In this document: piece by piece, positions 36,922 through 45,695 of the stretch
Position numbering within the stretch: the first letter of the stretch is position 1
Layout: every line of letters begins with the position of its first letter
Source: an uncultured Alistipes sp.
GTDB lineage: Bacteria; Bacteroidota; Bacteroidia; Bacteroidales; Rikenellaceae
Direction of reading: 5' to 3'
NCBI GenBank assembly: GCA_947364365.1
Contig: CANASP010000008.1
Coordinates: 46,028-110,027 of the forward strand
DNA length: 64,000 bases
The notes under the pieces: generated by a model
What the model was told of the DNA's origin: nothing
Seen by the model: the letters and a program-made list of their open reading frames with translations, nothing else
The model's database searches: none
Translations under genes and position numbers: made by a program

Positions 36922-36964
36922 AAAGGGTTGTTCCTTTGCATCGTGAACCTAAAAAACGACGACG

Positions 36965-37177
36965 ATGGGAACAGCCTACAAGATCCGATGCAAACATTGC
37001 GGCGCGCAGTTCGAACACTCGGCCGACACCTCCTACGGCATGCTGCCGCCGTGTATCGGCTGCGGCGAGTACGTAGAGACCGAAACGGCGATCCGCTGCC
37101 CGGCCTGCCTCCGAAGACTCAACAACACGCAGAAGGAGTTCAACGAGCAGGTGGAGGTGACCTACACCTGGGATTGA
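36965..37177 (+). CDS. Small zinc-ribbon protein
   Basis: 70 aa, no signal peptide. Three CxxC knuckles: CKHC (residues 9-12), CIGC (30-33) and CPAC (45-48), enough for one or two structural zinc sites. The acidic tail ends VTYTWD. Such small ribbons bind nucleic acid or act as protein adaptors; no specific family recognised. It stands alone after an AT-richer gap with a perfect inverted repeat, suggesting its own regulated promoter. Confidence 0.8.
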   Translation: MGTAYKIRCKHCGAQFEHSADTSYGMLPPCIGCGEYVETETAIRCPACLRRLNNTQKEFNEQVEVTYTWD

Positions 37178-37257
37178 GACACAAAAAATCGGTCGCGGAA
37201 TGCGGAAGATTCGGGGAAATTGATTAACTTCGAGACGTAAATTCACTTTTTGGAAAC

Positions 37258-37719
37258 ATGGCGAAACTGCAAGTGGGGGATATGGCTCCCAATTTCAGGG
37301 CAACGACCCAGGAGGGCGAAACGCTGACGCTGGCCGATCTGCGTGGACAACGCACGATACTCTACTTCTACCCCAAGGACAACACCTCGGGCTGCACGCT
37401 GGAGGCCAAGAGCCTGCGCGACGGCAAGGAGGCGCTCGCGGCGATGGGATTCCGCATCGTGGGCGTGAGCCCCGACAGCGAAAAGTCGCACCGGAACTTC
37501 TGCGCCAAACACGAACTGAACTTCACGCTGCTGGCCGACACCGACCACGCGATGTGCGAGGCCTACGGCGTGTGGGCCGAGAAGTCGATGTACGGACGCA
37601 AATACATGGGCGTCGTGCGCACGACCTTCGTGATCGACGCCGAGGGGCGCATCGAGCGGATTTTCGACAAGGTGAAGACCGCCTCGCACTACGAGCAGAT
37701 CGCCGAAGCCTATCGGTAG
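37258..37719 (+). CDS. bcp: Thioredoxin-dependent thiol peroxidase (Bcp/PrxQ)
   Basis: 153 aa peroxiredoxin reducing hydrogen peroxide and organic peroxides. The peroxidatic cysteine is in NTSGCTLEA (about residues 42-50). The usual PrxQ resolving cysteine five residues later is absent: the position reads Lys (GCTLEAKSLRD), so this is a 1-Cys-type variant that needs an external thiol to resolve. Otherwise the protein is colinear with family members. The next gene starts four bases after the stop. Confidence 0.92.
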   Translation: MAKLQVGDMAPNFRATTQEGETLTLADLRGQRTILYFYPKDNTSGCTLEAKSLRDGKEALAAMGFRIVGVSPDSEKSHRNFCAKHELNFTLLADTDHAMCEAYGVWAEKSMYGRKYMGVVRTTFVIDAEGRIERIFDKVKTASHYEQIAEAYR

Positions 37720-37723
37720 CGCT

Positions 37724-38215
37724 ATGAGACGACGCGCCATAGGAGCGATCGCAGCCGGGATGCTGCTCTGGGTGGGCGCAACGTCGGCCCAGGAGCCGCA
37801 GGGCATGGACGCGACACAGCTGCCGGCGACGCGGCCGGCCTATGCCGAAAGGCCCGTGCCTCCGGGCGCCGCGGGTTTTGCCGCGACGGATTTCGACGCG
37901 GCGCTGCGCATGCCCGACTTCCCGCGGTTTTCGGACGGGAAAGGGGCGTGGAGCCTGCCGTCGGCCTTCGACATGTCATGGCTGCGGCTGGAGGCCAAGC
38001 CCTTCAAGCGCGAAAAATTCGCGACACAACTCCGCGTAAGGGAGCGCATCAGCGAATCGCTGCCCGTCGAGCGTCCGAAAAAGCGGCGCGACATACAGAT
38101 CGAGTTCAAGGTGTGGAGCGGCCGCGGAATCGGCAACACTCCGGGCAACTGGAGCCCCTATCCCGACCGGGCGCTCGACGCGCGGACGATCCACTATCCG
38201 CTGCCGCGAAAGTAG
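37724..38215 (+). CDS. Secreted hypothetical protein
   Basis: 163 aa with a signal peptide (MRRRAIGAIAAGMLLWVGAT, cut after ATSA-Q). The mature part is rich in Pro and Arg, with a C-terminal block around KVWSGRGIGNTPGNWSPYPD. No family recognised. It starts four bases after bcp and is followed by 660 bases of repeats. Periplasmic location is likely. Confidence 0.7.
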   Translation: MRRRAIGAIAAGMLLWVGATSAQEPQGMDATQLPATRPAYAERPVPPGAAGFAATDFDAALRMPDFPRFSDGKGAWSLPSAFDMSWLRLEAKPFKREKFATQLRVRERISESLPVERPKKRRDIQIEFKVWSGRGIGNTPGNWSPYPDRALDARTIHYPLPRK

Positions 38216-38880
38216 AGGCGAGGGGCCGAGGGTCGGAAGGCTGACGGGAAAGAGGACGAGAAGACAACGGAAGGAGAGACCGGACGAAAGGAGGGTCGGA
38301 CGAAAGGAAAGACCGGACGAAAAGAAACGGGACGGGGACCGAAGTTGCGGGCAAACGGAGCAGGAATGAAGCCCGACCGAAACCGCAGGACAGACAATGC
38401 GGCGAACCGGGATGCGGGAAATAGACGCGAAGCCAACGGCTTCGGCGGCCCGTAGCCACCCCCGGCGGAGGGCCGCACGTCGGGCTACGCCTCACCGGCG
38501 GCCTCCGCTGGCTACGGTCCTGAAACGGGAGGCGGGGCAGGCGAACACGAATAACACCCGGCACGCAGCCTCCGCTGGCTACGGTACGGGAAACAGGAGG
38601 CAGGACAAAAACTCCCGGCGCACAGCCGTTACCGACTACGGTCCGGAAACGGGAGGCGTGGCAGGCGAACACGAATAACGCCCGGCACGCAGCCTCACGG
38701 ACTACGATCCGGGAACGGGAGGCAGGGCAGGCGAACGAATAACTCCCGGCACACAGCCGTCACGGACTACGGCCCGGAAAACGGGCAGCAGGCAAGCGGA
38801 CGAAAAGAACAAAGACACCGCCGATCACGGAAAAGGCAACGCAAACGAAATGAAAAAAGAACAAATAAAAAGATAAGAAA
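38216..38880. other. Gene-free repeat stretch upstream of recA
   Basis: Contains GACCGGACGAAAGG-type short tandem repeats (about 38276-38335) and then 4.5 copies of a 57-67 base repeat. No gene and no clear promoter could be found; the last 80 bases are A-rich and probably include the recA promoter. Confidence 0.65.
38512..38800. repeat. Imperfect 57-67 bp tandem repeat, about 4.5 copies
   Basis: Units begin CTACGGTCCGGAAACGGGAG (variants) at 38512, 38579, 38636, 38702 and 38767 and end near CGGCACGCAGCCTCCGCTGG. Spacings are 67, 57, 66 and 65 bases. Confidence 0.85.
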
Positions 38881-39894
<1,014 letters not shown>

Positions 39895-39914
39895 GCCCGA
39901 ATCCCATCCCCGCA

Positions 39915-39936
39915 CCCCTCCGGAACCCCGGAGGGG
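39915..39936 (+). terminator. Hairpin between recA and rel
   Basis: Stem CCCCTCCGG / CCGGAGGGG with loop AACC. Followed by CTTGCGG, not a T tract, so termination may be weak. Confidence 0.45.
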
Positions 39937-39960
39937 CTTGCGGCGTTAAACAGACAGCCT

Positions 39961-42177
39961 ATGGATTACACTGCCGAGGACGAGATCATCATTCAGGAGA
40001 AGTGGGAGGATCTGCTGCGTTCGTGCGACAAGATATGCAGGAACGAGGAGGACCGCAACCTGATAAAACGTGCCTTTTTCCTTGCCAAGGAGGCCCACCA
40101 GGGGGTGCGGCGACGCTCGGGCGAGCCCTACCTGCTGCACCCGATCGCCGTGGCGAAAATCGCCGTGGAGGAGATCGGACTGGGCGTGAAATCGGTCGTG
40201 GCGGCATTGCTGCACGACGTGGTGGAGGACACGGAGTACACGGTCGAGGACATGGAACGCATCTTCGGCCCCAAGATCGCCTCGATGGTCGACGGACTGA
40301 CGAAGATGTCGGGCGTGTTCAACGCCGACACCTCGGAGCAGGCCGAATATTTCCGCAAGGTGCTGCTGACGCTATCGGACGACGTGCGGGTGATCCTCAT
40401 CAAGATCGCCGACCGCCTGCACAACATGCGCACGCTGGGATCGATGCCCATGAACAAGCAGATCAAGATCACGGGCGAGACGATCTACCTCTTCGCTCCG
40501 CTGGCGCACCGCCTGGGGCTCTACGCGATCAAGAGCGAACTGGAGGACCTCTGCATGAAATACCGCTTCCCGCAGCAATACGCCGAGCTGACGCAGAAGC
40601 TGCGCGAGAGCGAGGCGTCGCGCCGCGAGTTCATCGACAAGTTCAACGCCCCGATCATCGAGGCGCTCGACCGCGACCACATCGACTACGAGATCTCGGG
40701 ACGGCTCAAGAGCGTCTACTCGATCTGGAACAAGATGCAGCGCAAGCAGATCCCCTTCGAGGAGGTCTACGACCTGTTCGCCATCCGCATCGTCTTCAAG
40801 CCGCTACCGTTCCCCTCGGAGAAGACCCAATGCTGGCAGATCTACTCGACGATCACCGACATCTACACCCCCAAGCCCGACCGCATGCGCGACTGGATCT
40901 CGATGCCCAAGGCCAACGGCTACGAGGCGCTGCACTCGACGGTGATGGGACCCGACGGCGTATGGGTCGAGGTGCAGATCCGCACGCAGCGCATGGAGGA
41001 GATCGCTGAACGGGGATTCGCCGCCCACTGGAAATACAAGAAAGCGACCATCTCGCAGGACGAGGACGAATTCGACAAGTGGCTCAAACAGATCCGTGCG
41101 GCGCTGAACAGCCCGACGGAGAACGCCGTGGACTTCCTGGACAACTTCAAGTTATCGCTCTACACCTCGGAGATCGTGGTGTTTACACCCAAGGGAGAAT
41201 CGCGCAAAATGCCCTACGGCGCCACGGCGCTCGACTTCGCCTACGACATCCACTCGAAGATCGGCAACAGCGCCATCAGCGCCAAGATCAACCACAAGCT
41301 CGAACCGATCACCACGCAGATCAACAACGGCGACCAGATCGAGATCATCACGGCCGACACGGCGCGCCCGAAGGCCGAATGGCTCGACGTGGTGACGACG
41401 ACCAAGGCCAAGGCGGCGATCAAGAGCTATCTGAAACGCGAGCGGCAGAACAACATCGAACGCGGCATGCAGCTGCTCGACGAAAAGATGAAGTCGCTCA
41501 ATATCAAGCTCAGCGGCCGCGTGCTGCGCAAGATCGTCCCGATCTACGGCAGCAATAACAAAGAGGAGCTCTACAGCAAGATCGGAGCGGGCATCATCTC
41601 GCTCGACGAGCTGGAGAAGGCGCTGAAAACCAACTCGAAGAACAAGATACTGAAGTTCTGGACGCTCTTCATCCCGCAAAAGGAGGAGGAAGAGGGCGAG
41701 GAGACGGACGGCGACAAGGGACAGAAAGCGCCCGCAGCGCCGCAGGCGTCGCCGCAATTCGAGATCGCCGAGTGCTGCAAGCCCATACCCGGCGACAAGG
41801 TCGTCGGCTATCGCGACCCGGCATCGGGCAACATCGTGGTGCACAAGGCGACGTGCGACGAGCTGAACCGTCTGGCGGCGCAATACGGACGGAACATCGT
41901 CAAGGAGGAGATCAAATGGTCGCAGCACAAGGCGATGTCCTACCTGGTGACCGTGGAGCTGCGGGGTATCGACCGCATGGGGATTCTGCTGGACCTGGCG
42001 AAGGTCGTAAGCGGCGATTTCAGCATCAACATCCGCGAGGTGAACATCCAGAGTCACGACGGAATTTTCGAAGGCAATATCAGCCTTTACGTAAAGGACG
42101 CCGACGGATTGCACGCCGTGATGGACAAGCTGCGGAAAATAAAAGGAATCGAGACCGTGAAACGGCTCATAAACTAA
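39961..42177 (+). CDS. rel: Bifunctional (p)ppGpp synthetase/hydrolase (Rel/SpoT)
   Basis: 738 aa stringent-response enzyme. N-terminal HD hydrolase domain with LLHPIAVAKI and the HD pair in AALLHDVVEDTEY (about residues 82-94); synthetase domain with GRLKSVYSIWNKMQRK and AIRIVF (about 240-280); TGS domain near residues 400-460 (VFTPKGESRKMPYGATALDF); zinc-finger/CC region with CCKPIPGDKVVGY; C-terminal ACT domain (about 660-738). Both catalytic halves look intact, as expected for the single Rel of a Bacteroidales member. Confidence 0.95.
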   Translation: MDYTAEDEIIIQEKWEDLLRSCDKICRNEEDRNLIKRAFFLAKEAHQGVRRRSGEPYLLHPIAVAKIAVEEIGLGVKSVVAALLHDVVEDTEYTVEDMERIFGPKIASMVDGLTKMSGVFNADTSEQAEYFRKVLLTLSDDVRVILIKIADRLHNMRTLGSMPMNKQIKITGETIYLFAPLAHRLGLYAIKSELEDLCMKYRFPQQYAELTQKLRESEASRREFIDKFNAPIIEALDRDHIDYEISGRLKSVYSIWNKMQRKQIPFEEVYDLFAIRIVFKPLPFPSEKTQCWQIYSTITDIYTPKPDRMRDWISMPKANGYEALHSTVMGPDGVWVEVQIRTQRMEEIAERGFAAHWKYKKATISQDEDEFDKWLKQIRAALNSPTENAVDFLDNFKLSLYTSEIVVFTPKGESRKMPYGATALDFAYDIHSKIGNSAISAKINHKLEPITTQINNGDQIEIITADTARPKAEWLDVVTTTKAKAAIKSYLKRERQNNIERGMQLLDEKMKSLNIKLSGRVLRKIVPIYGSNNKEELYSKIGAGIISLDELEKALKTNSKNKILKFWTLFIPQKEEEEGEETDGDKGQKAPAAPQASPQFEIAECCKPIPGDKVVGYRDPASGNIVVHKATCDELNRLAAQYGRNIVKEEIKWSQHKAMSYLVTVELRGIDRMGILLDLAKVVSGDFSINIREVNIQSHDGIFEGNISLYVKDADGLHAVMDKLRKIKGIETVKRLIN

Positions 42178-42184
42178 CGCTGCA

Positions 42185-42595
42185 ATGGAAGATTTTTCGT
42201 CGATCGTCTGGGTCGTTTTCGTCATTTTCTCCATCGTGGTCAGCTACGCAGGCCGCAAGCAGGAGAAGACGAAGCAACCGCAACACGAGGAAACCCGGCC
42301 CGACCGGATGCAGGGGGAGACGCCGGCAGAGACCGTGCATCCCGCCATGACGGAGAGACAGCCGTCGGCCGCAACGCGGGAGGCCACCCGGAAAACGACC
42401 GCAGAGACGCAACGGCACCGGCAGACCGGCCACAGGAAAGCTCCGGGCGACGTGCAGAGCCGCCTGGCAGGCTCTCCGACGACCGACGCCGCACAGGAGG
42501 AAGCCGAACAGACCAAGATACCCGCAGCAACGTTCGATCTGCGGCAGGCGGTCGTCTATGCCGAGATCCTGAAACCCAAGTTCGAAGAGGAATAA
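42185..42595 (+). CDS. Small membrane-anchored protein with conserved C-terminal block
   Basis: 136 aa. One N-terminal membrane helix (about residues 5-22), a long low-complexity linker rich in Thr, Glu, Gln and Arg, and a C-terminal block FDLRQAVVYAEILKPKFEEE that resembles the ending of small proteins found next to rel in other Bacteroidales. It starts 7 bases after the rel stop and ends 15 bases before the HIT gene, so all three are likely cotranscribed. Function unknown. Confidence 0.7.
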   Translation: MEDFSSIVWVVFVIFSIVVSYAGRKQEKTKQPQHEETRPDRMQGETPAETVHPAMTERQPSAATREATRKTTAETQRHRQTGHRKAPGDVQSRLAGSPTTDAAQEEAEQTKIPAATFDLRQAVVYAEILKPKFEEE

Positions 42596-42610
42596 CAAAA
42601 TCCAAAGAAT

Positions 42611-42997
42611 ATGGCATCCATCTTTTCACGCATCATCTCCGGCGAGATCCCTTCGTATAAGGTCGCCGAAAACGAAAACTACTACGCATTTCTGGATATC
42701 AACCCGCTGGCGAAAGGGCACACGCTGGTCGTTCCCAAGAAGGAAGTAGACTATATTTTCGACCTCGACGACCCGACGCTCGCGGGCCTTATACTCTTCG
42801 CCAAGCAGGTTGCGGCACGAATCAAGCGGGAAATAGCCTGCAAAAGGGTAGCAGTAGTCGTTTTAGGGCTGGAAATAGCCCATGCGCACATCCATCTGAT
42901 CCCCATAAACAGTGAAAATGATGTCGATTTCCATCGGGAAAAGCTCCATTTGCTCCCCGAAGAGTTCCAGGAAATAGCGGCGAAGCTGTCGAAATAG
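42611..42997 (+). CDS. HIT family nucleotide-binding hydrolase
   Basis: 128 aa HINT-like protein. The histidine triad is seen as HAHIHLIPI (about residues 96-104; HxHxH core), and the N-terminal FSRIISGEIPSYKVAE is typical of bacterial HIT proteins. Members hydrolyse nucleoside phosphoramidates or dinucleoside polyphosphates. Slightly diverged in the middle (KQVAARIKREIACKRVAVVV). A clear terminator follows. Confidence 0.92.
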   Translation: MASIFSRIISGEIPSYKVAENENYYAFLDINPLAKGHTLVVPKKEVDYIFDLDDPTLAGLILFAKQVAARIKREIACKRVAVVVLGLEIAHAHIHLIPINSENDVDFHREKLHLLPEEFQEIAAKLSK

Positions 42998-43023
42998 ACA
43001 TACACAATAACACGCTGTTTATT

Positions 43024-43058
43024 AAGCGTATCTTGGTTTTATATCAAGGTACGCTTTT
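43024..43058 (+). terminator. Intrinsic terminator after HIT gene
   Basis: Stem AAGCGTATCTTG / CAAGGTACGCTT (one G-T pair) with a 9-base loop, followed by TTCTGTTATTT. Confidence 0.85.
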
Positions 43059-43167
43059 CTGTTATTTAACATAATATAGTCGATTGTCGACGTTTTGTTC
43101 AAAACGAACGTAAGCAGTTACGGCAGATCGAAAAATCGCATGAAATTTACCGGGGTAGGGTAGCATG

Positions 43168-43636
43168 TTTACAAATGTAAAGATTCAATCCTTCATGAAT
43201 TCTTCGTCTTATTTACTTTTGTAAACCACCAAAGCTGTTAACAGTTGTTGATTTATTACATTTGTAATATCACAGCACTGGGATGGAAACTATCACTCCG
43301 ACACAAAAAATCGCCGGGTACAAAATATTGACTATACGCAAATACATATTATATACCAGTGATTTATTAGATTTATATAAACACAATCGACAGCTATTCA
43401 TTCGGTTTCAAGGGGCAAATACGGGTATCTCATCTCCGAATAGATAAATATGCGATTAACTATTTGAAATCCAATGATAAACATATTTTATCATGAAGAA
43501 TCAATGCAGATAAGGAACTTTCGCGGATTTAACCGTATTCGAATATTGACAGTTGTAAACTTTATTCACACAAATTAACATTTCACAAATGTAAATCTTC
43601 ATTGCTTTACAAAAGAAAAATGTTTATTTTTGTAAA
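43168..43636. promoter_or_regulatory. Array of TTTACA-N2-TGTAAA operators
   Basis: Palindromes at 43168-43181 (TTTACAAATGTAAA, perfect), 43212-43225 (TTTACTTTTGTAAA), 43255-43268 (ATTACATTTGTAAT, perfect), 43582-43595 (TTCACAAATGTAAA) and 43623-43636 (TTTATTTTTGTAAA), plus half-sites at 43554-43559 and 43606-43611. The last one contains the -7 box TATTTTTG (43625-43632) of the XRE gene, with ATTG (43601-43604) 20 bases upstream as -33 box. This strongly suggests autoregulation. Confidence 0.75.
43283..43447 (+). CDS. Doubtful 54-codon open frame
   Basis: ATG 43283 to TAA 43447, 54 aa starting METITPTQKIAGYKIL. It begins 15 bases after the perfect operator 43255-43268, which itself contains a -7-like TACATTTG. 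No family recognised; residue content is biased by local AT richness. Listed because position relative to the operator is suggestive. Confidence 0.2.
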   Translation: METITPTQKIAGYKILTIRKYILYTSDLLDLYKHNRQLFIRFQGANTGISSPNR

Positions 43637-43647
43637 AATTTACGACC

Positions 43648-44175
43648 ATGAGGGAAAAATTGCTCGATCTGATGAAAAACGAAGGATTGAAACCGGGACA
43701 GCTCGCCGAACTGCTCGGAGTCAACCCGGCCGGAATTTCCCATATTCTCGCAGGACGCAACAAACCCGGATTCGATTTGCTGCAAAAGATTCTCCGGCGG
43801 TTCCCGCAGATCGATCCCGACTGGCTGCTGCTCGACGGCGAGACGATGTATCGCAGCGGACACGGGCCGGGCAATGGCGCCGGCTCAGACACGTCGTCCC
43901 TCCGAGTAGCCGGAACGCCGGCCGGCGACAATGCCCGCACGACGAATGGTGCCACGCCGTATGGCGGCGGGCTTTTCGATCCGCAACCGACGGGGGAATG
44001 GACGGTCGGCATGGACAGTCGGCAGACGCAACCGACCGGAACCTCGGCAACACCGAACGGAACGGATACGACGACGGAACGACTGGCGATGCCGGGAACC
44101 GGCAAAGCGATCGCACGCATCGTGGTGTTCTACGCCGACGGGACCTTCGAGCATTATGCGCCGACAATGCGATAA
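43648..44175 (+). CDS. XRE-family helix-turn-helix regulator
   Basis: 175 aa. Residues 1-65 are a lambda-repressor-like HTH domain (LKPGQLAELLGVNPAGISHILAG at about 14-36, with the recognition helix in NPAGISHIL) ending in PDWLLLDGE. The middle (70-150) is Gly/Thr/Pro-rich and disordered-looking. The C-terminus IARIVVFYADGTFEHYAP matches the short conserved ending of HTH proteins in Bacteroidales. No peptidase site, so not a LexA/CI-type self-cleaving repressor. It stands alone next to an array of palindromes, which are its likely binding sites. Confidence 0.85.
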   Translation: MREKLLDLMKNEGLKPGQLAELLGVNPAGISHILAGRNKPGFDLLQKILRRFPQIDPDWLLLDGETMYRSGHGPGNGAGSDTSSLRVAGTPAGDNARTTNGATPYGGGLFDPQPTGEWTVGMDSRQTQPTGTSATPNGTDTTTERLAMPGTGKAIARIVVFYADGTFEHYAPTMR

Positions 44176-44460
44176 AAAATCCGGCACGGACATCGGTTCG
44201 GAATATGCGATTCTCGAAGGGTTAGAATTTCACGACGATTCCGAGGATTCCGGGACAATCGAATAAGATACACACCGCCGCCGCAGTTGCCGACAGCGCA
44301 ATCGGGGAGCTGCCGATCGTTTCCGATCGATGAGCCACAGCCGGCAGCGCAATCGGGGATCGGCTTGCGCGGTGGCAAAAGCCGCATCGCGCAATGCCGG
44401 AAGTCACCGCACCGACCGAGAGCAGCGGGTCGCGCTTCCCCCACGAAGGACTTTCGACAA

Positions 44461-44518
44461 CACCTGCCTGCGGTTGCGCGGCGCAGCCCGCCAGACTCCA
44501 TGCCACGAGACATGCCAG
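44461..44518 (-). repeat. Inverted copy of the lipobox-coding segment
   Basis: The minus strand here matches 45848-45905 of the zinc-binding lipoprotein gene at roughly nine of ten bases, including the AWSLAGCAAQPQA coding part. The frame after the lipobox shows no metal-binding protein sequence, so it is a fragment. Confidence 0.8.
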
Positions 44519-45008
44519 TCGACGGCAATCGGATCGAGAAGGGAAAAATCGAGCCGGAAGAAGCGTACGTCGGGCAGATCCCGGAAGAAGTGTGCGTCCC
44601 GGCAGATCTCCGCACCGAAAGTCCGGATCGACGAATTTTGCCGGACAACCAGCACAAGAACACCGGGCAGGATCGGTACGAGCAATCCCGTCACCACCAA
44701 GAAACGCCACGAACATGCGAGCCCCCTTGGTGACCCCAACCGCGTCGTCGTCGGCCGAAAAAACGGGTCGGGGCAGTCGCCGCATGCCGAAATCGGGACC
44801 GACATAATAATGGTGTTAACATAAACAAATCGTGTGCGGCACAATCCGCCAGGCGGCCCATGTCGACGCGGTGCGCGGCCCGCTTCTCCAGCGGTTATTT
44901 TGCGCATAAGTGTCGGGGAGGGCCGGACTATCGAAATCCGGCAAGAAGTTCGACACCGCGATCACCGAATCCTCTGCTACGCGACGCATCCCGGCAACTG
45001 CCGCGAGG

Positions 45009-45402
45009 CATGCCAGCCACGTGCCACCACGACAATCGCCTTGAGACATGCCAGCCAGCGTGCCGCAGAAAGGATTGTCCCGACAACTGCTGCAAGACAT
45101 GCCAACCAATGTGCCGCCGAAAAGATTGTCCCGGCAGACCCCTCGAGGCATGCCAGCCACGTGCCGCAGAACGGATTGTCCCGGCAGGCCCCGCGAGGCA
45201 TGCCAACCAACGTGCCGCAGAACGGATTGTCCCGGCAACTGCCGCAAGACATGTCAGTCAACGTGCCGCAGAACGGATTGTCCCGGCAACTGCTGCAAGA
45301 CATGCCAGCCCGCGTGCCGCCGAACGGATTGTCCTGGCAGGTCCGCGAGGCATGCCAACCAACGTGTCGCCGAAAAGATTGTCCCGGCAACTGCCTTGGT
45401 CC
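45009..45402 (-). repeat. Eight-copy 50-51 bp tandem repeat of signal-peptide DNA
   Basis: Units starting CATGCC at 45009, 45047, 45098, 45149, 45199, 45250, 45301 and 45351; spacing is 50-51 bases except the first (38). Each unit is the reverse complement of 45813-45862, which encodes part of the signal peptide (AGTIRSAARWLVCLAA) of the lipoprotein at 45696-46727. A 51-base unit keeps the reading frame. Confidence 0.88.
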
Positions 45403-45475
45403 GGGCCGTTCCGGTCGCGACGTCAGAGCCGTTTGCTCGCACAACAGTCCGTCGAGCACCGTATCGGTCGTTTGT
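45351..45475 (-). repeat. Left arm of a ~110-bp inverted repeat
   Basis: The reverse complement matches 45731-45862 with a few substitutions and small indels (for example GATACGGTG.TCGACGGACT and GTCCGGGCC regions). The two arms flank a 255-base unique segment that carries the promoter of the zinc-binding lipoprotein gene. Confidence 0.85.
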
Positions 45476-45617
45476 TCCATGGCCCGGATGTGCGATCCCG
45501 CGCCGGCCAAACCGACCAACCGACGTTTGTGCACGGCCCGCAGTGCGCCAAATGCCCCCTGTATGATTTCAACGAACGCAACCACACGACGACACGGCAA
45601 GAGTTTCATCGGAGGAA

Positions 45618-45649
45618 TTTGATATTGAACGGCGGTTGTCGTATCTTTG
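45618..45649 (+). promoter_or_regulatory. Promoter of the zinc-binding protein gene
   Basis: -33 box TTTG (45618-45621), 20-base spacer, -7 box TATCTTTG (45642-45649): exact consensus. A perfect palindrome TAATAT-TG-ATATTA at 45683-45696 lies between the expected transcript start and the first ATG and could bind a metal-sensing repressor such as a Fur/Zur protein (inference). Confidence 0.82.
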
Positions 45650-45695
45650 TGAACTCTATAATAAGGTAATCACAATTTGAAGTAATATTGATATT

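Larger units (their letters stand above)
42998..43647. other. AT-rich gap with operator array
   Basis: 650 bases, markedly AT-rich. Holds the HIT-gene terminator, a 14-base palindrome GTTTTG-TT-CAAAAC (43092-43105), CTGTTAACAG (43235-43244), and at least five copies of a TTTACA-WW-TGTAAA-like palindrome serving the XRE regulator gene. One 54-codon open frame (43283-43447) is doubtful. Confidence 0.75.
44176..45695. other. Gene-poor region with degenerate, inverted lipoprotein-gene fragments
   Basis: No convincing intact gene. On the minus strand, diverged copies of the beginning of the downstream zinc-binding lipoprotein gene are scattered: leader part (about 45351-45475), eight tandem signal-peptide segments (45009-45400) and lipobox part (44461-44518). 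Direct duplication of GCAGCGCAATCGGGGA-type sequence near 44296 and 44346. A minus-strand frame at 44404-44907 has one hydrophobic segment (LVVTGLLVPILPGVLVLVV) but no recognisable family. The znuA promoter is at 45618-45649. Confidence 0.65.

Noticed and set aside
43648-44175. Prophage repressor
   Set aside because: No phage structural, integrase or lysis gene is near, and the protein lacks a self-cleavage domain; a chromosomal XRE regulator fits better.
44404-44907. Minus-strand 167-codon membrane protein
   Set aside because: One hydrophobic stretch, but the C-terminal half overlaps the inverted lipobox fragment in another frame and no family is recognised; kept only as part of the degenerate region.
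45009-45402. CRISPR array
   Set aside because: Repeats are contiguous 50-51 base units without unique spacers, are derived from the neighbouring gene, and no cas genes are present.
44834-45669. Cys/Arg-rich frames of up to 269 codons on both strands across 44.8-45.7 kb
   Set aside because: They are translations of the 51-base tandem repeat (17 codons per unit) in non-native frames; no promoter or family supports a protein.
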